Shown piece by piece: positions 6,190 through 7,717 of a stretch of DNA of 7,717 nucleotides (within the stretch, counting starts at the first letter, position 1; each line of letters begins with the position of its first letter). Location of the stretch: NCBI GenBank assembly GCA_964389805.1, contig CAYMFU010000176.1:1-7717 (forward strand), written 5' to 3'. The notes beneath the pieces are model-generated. The model searched no databases and was not told the DNA's origin. It saw only the letters and a program-made list of their open reading frames with translations. The DNA is from JAGTVG01 sp964389805. Its GTDB lineage: Bacteria > Bacteroidota > Bacteroidia > Cytophagales > Cyclobacteriaceae. The translations under genes were made by a program, and so were the position numbers.

Positions 6190-7717
6190 ATGAAGCGAAC
6201 AGGTTGTATTATAGATCGAGTTTTGCTTAAATTTATTAATAGATCAATTATTCGCCTGTCTGAAGAGGCATTTTTCAAGAAACATTTTTTAGGTATGAGA
6301 CTTACTATACTTTTAATATTTGTAGTGATATTTCAGGCAGCTGGAGGAACCTTCTCCCAATCATCTGATTTAGATAATAATGATCAAGACGAGATTATAG
6401 AAGATAATCTGGTCGAAATATCACCATCTTCAACTTTGGAGATAATAACTGTTACAGGTACCGTTATTTCTGCTACCGACCAGACACCTTTGCCGGGTGT
6501 AAATGTTATAGTTAAGGGGACCACCGTTGGAACAATCACAGATATTAGTGGCAAGTATTCATTAGATGTAGAAGCAGATGGCACCATCCTTGTTTTCTCT
6601 TATGTGGGATTCTTAAATGAAGAAATAGAAGTAGGGAATCAAGATGTGATAAATGTTTCATTGGCTGAAAGCATTGAAGCATTGGAGGAGATTATCGTAA
6701 CCGGACTTAGTATTGAAAGAGATAAAGAATCATTAGGGTATTCAGTGACACAACTGCCAGGTGATGAAGTGAATAAGGTAAAAGCAGATAACTTCGCAAA
6801 TGCCCTTAGCGGTAAGGTTGCAGGACTTCAGATTACGGAATCAGCCACAGGTGTTGGAGGATCAACCAGGATCATCTTACGTGGTATCACTTCTATTTCA
6901 GGTAACAACAGGCCTCTCTTTGTAATTGACGGTATCCCTATGCTATCCGGGTACAATCGCGAAAATAACACCTCTAAAGATGGGGGAGATGCTCTGGCTG
7001 ATATCAATCCTGAAGACATAGAATCGATATCCGTATTAAAGGGAGCAGGTGCTGCAGCTGTTTATGGCAGCCGTGCGGCCAATGGTGTAATATTGATCAC
7101 CACAAAAAGAGGAGCATTAAATAAGGGCTTCAATATTTCTTTTAACTCAACATATATGAGAAATGATCCCCTGGTCTTGCCTGACCTGCAGAATGTCTAT
7201 GGCCAGGGAGGTCTTCGAGGCAGATATCCCATTACAAATCCGAATAATACGGTTCTTGATCATCCCAGCATTTGGAGTTATGGCCCTAAAATGGATAGCA
7301 GTACTGTAATAGGATGGACAGGGGAGGACGAAATTTTTGCTTCCCCGGAGAATCAGTTTAAATATTATTTTCAGACGGGACAATCATTTATAAATAACCT
7401 TGCTGTTGATTTAGGAAATGAAAATTCATCTTTAAGGGTATCACTGACCGATCAGCGGACCAGCGGAATTGCACCGGGCAATAATTTGTCAAGACAAACT
7501 TTCAGTGCTCGCGGTTTCACTAGGCAAAATATATTTGAAATGGATGCGAAAGTAACCTATATACATCATAATGTGGAGAACAGACCTATTTTGATGGAAA
7601 ATGGAGGAAATGCTCCACTAGGTTTATCAATCCTGCCGAGGAATATAAGTGCTCAAAGCCTGGAAGAAAATACGACCGACGAATTTGGGAATGAGATGAC
7701 CTGGCTTCTAGATGAAA
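6190..7717 (+). CDS. SusC/RagA-family TonB-dependent outer-membrane receptor (3' end outside window)
   Basis: This frame stays open to the right edge, and its first 509 residues are visible; the family is usually about 1000 residues. It starts at ATG 6190, just after an in-frame stop at 6181-6183. An internal ATG at 6295 (residue 36) directly precedes the hydrophobic signal core (MRLTILLIFVVIFQAAGG), so the mature leader might start there. The GTFSQ near residue 57 is typical of Bacteroidota receptor signal-peptide ends. An acidic linker (58-80) leads into a carboxypeptidase-regulatory-like beta-sandwich (about 87-160, with PLPGVNVIVKGT and SYVGF). Next come the TonB-box-like EEIIVTG (166-172), the plug (about 180-310, with FVIDGIPM and YGSRAANGVILITTKRG) and the first barrel strands. 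It should bind and import an oligosaccharide or similar solute with TonB energy. A SusD lipoprotein is expected immediately downstream, outside the window. Its link to the upstream sugar cluster is plausible but not shown. Confidence 0.95.
   Translation, partial: MKRTGCIIDRVLLKFINRSIIRLSEEAFFKKHFLGMRLTILLIFVVIFQAAGGTFSQSSDLDNNDQDEIIEDNLVEISPSSTLEIITVTGTVISATDQTPLPGVNVIVKGTTVGTITDISGKYSLDVEADGTILVFSYVGFLNEEIEVGNQDVINVSLAESIEALEEIIVTGLSIERDKESLGYSVTQLPGDEVNKVKADNFANALSGKVAGLQITESATGVGGSTRIILRGITSISGNNRPLFVIDGIPMLSGYNRENNTSKDGGDALADINPEDIESISVLKGAGAAAVYGSRAANGVILITTKRGALNKGFNISFNSTYMRNDPLVLPDLQNVYGQGGLRGRYPITNPNNTVLDHPSIWSYGPKMDSSTVIGWTGEDEIFASPENQFKYYFQTGQSFINNLAVDLGNENSSLRVSLTDQRTSGIAPGNNLSRQTFSARGFTRQNIFEMDAKVTYIHHNVENRPILMENGGNAPLGLSILPRNISAQSLEENTTDEFGNEMTWLLDE

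Overview
The window looks like chromosomal DNA from a member of the Bacteroidota. The base composition is AT-rich, all genes are on the + strand, none has a recognisable Shine-Dalgarno sequence, and the right end carries a SusC/RagA-type TonB-dependent receptor, which is characteristic of this phylum. The exact genus cannot be read from the sequence.

Layout: (1) At 1-1631 is the C-terminal part of a large FtsX/YbbP-like ABC transporter permease, cut by the left edge and followed by a clear 9-bp hairpin. (2) At 1632-1996 is an AT-rich non-coding gap. (3) At 1997-5673 is a tight three-gene cluster with gaps of 14 and 9 bp: a class-III PLP aminotransferase of the glutamate-1-semialdehyde aminomutase (HemL) type, an FGGY-family carbohydrate kinase, and a class II (zinc, FucA/AraD fold) aldolase. 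(4) At 5674-6189 is a 516-bp non-coding gap with several short inverted and direct repeats that may be regulatory. (5) From 6190 to the right edge is the N-terminal half of a SusC-like outer-membrane receptor: signal peptide, carboxypeptidase-regulatory-like domain, plug, start of the barrel.

How the genes may work together: classical deoxysugar pathways (fucose, rhamnose) use isomerase, kinase and class II aldolase to make dihydroxyacetone phosphate plus an aldehyde. Here the kinase and aldolase are present but the isomerase position is taken by an aminotransferase. My inference is that the cluster degrades an amino-polyol or amino-sugar. The aminotransferase would turn a C-NH2 into the carbonyl, the kinase would phosphorylate the product, and the aldolase would cleave it. 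The SusC receptor (with a SusD partner expected beyond the right edge) could import the substrate, but it probably has its own promoter. The permease appears unrelated. The aminotransferase-kinase-aldolase cluster is the most interesting part of the window, and its substrate is unknown.
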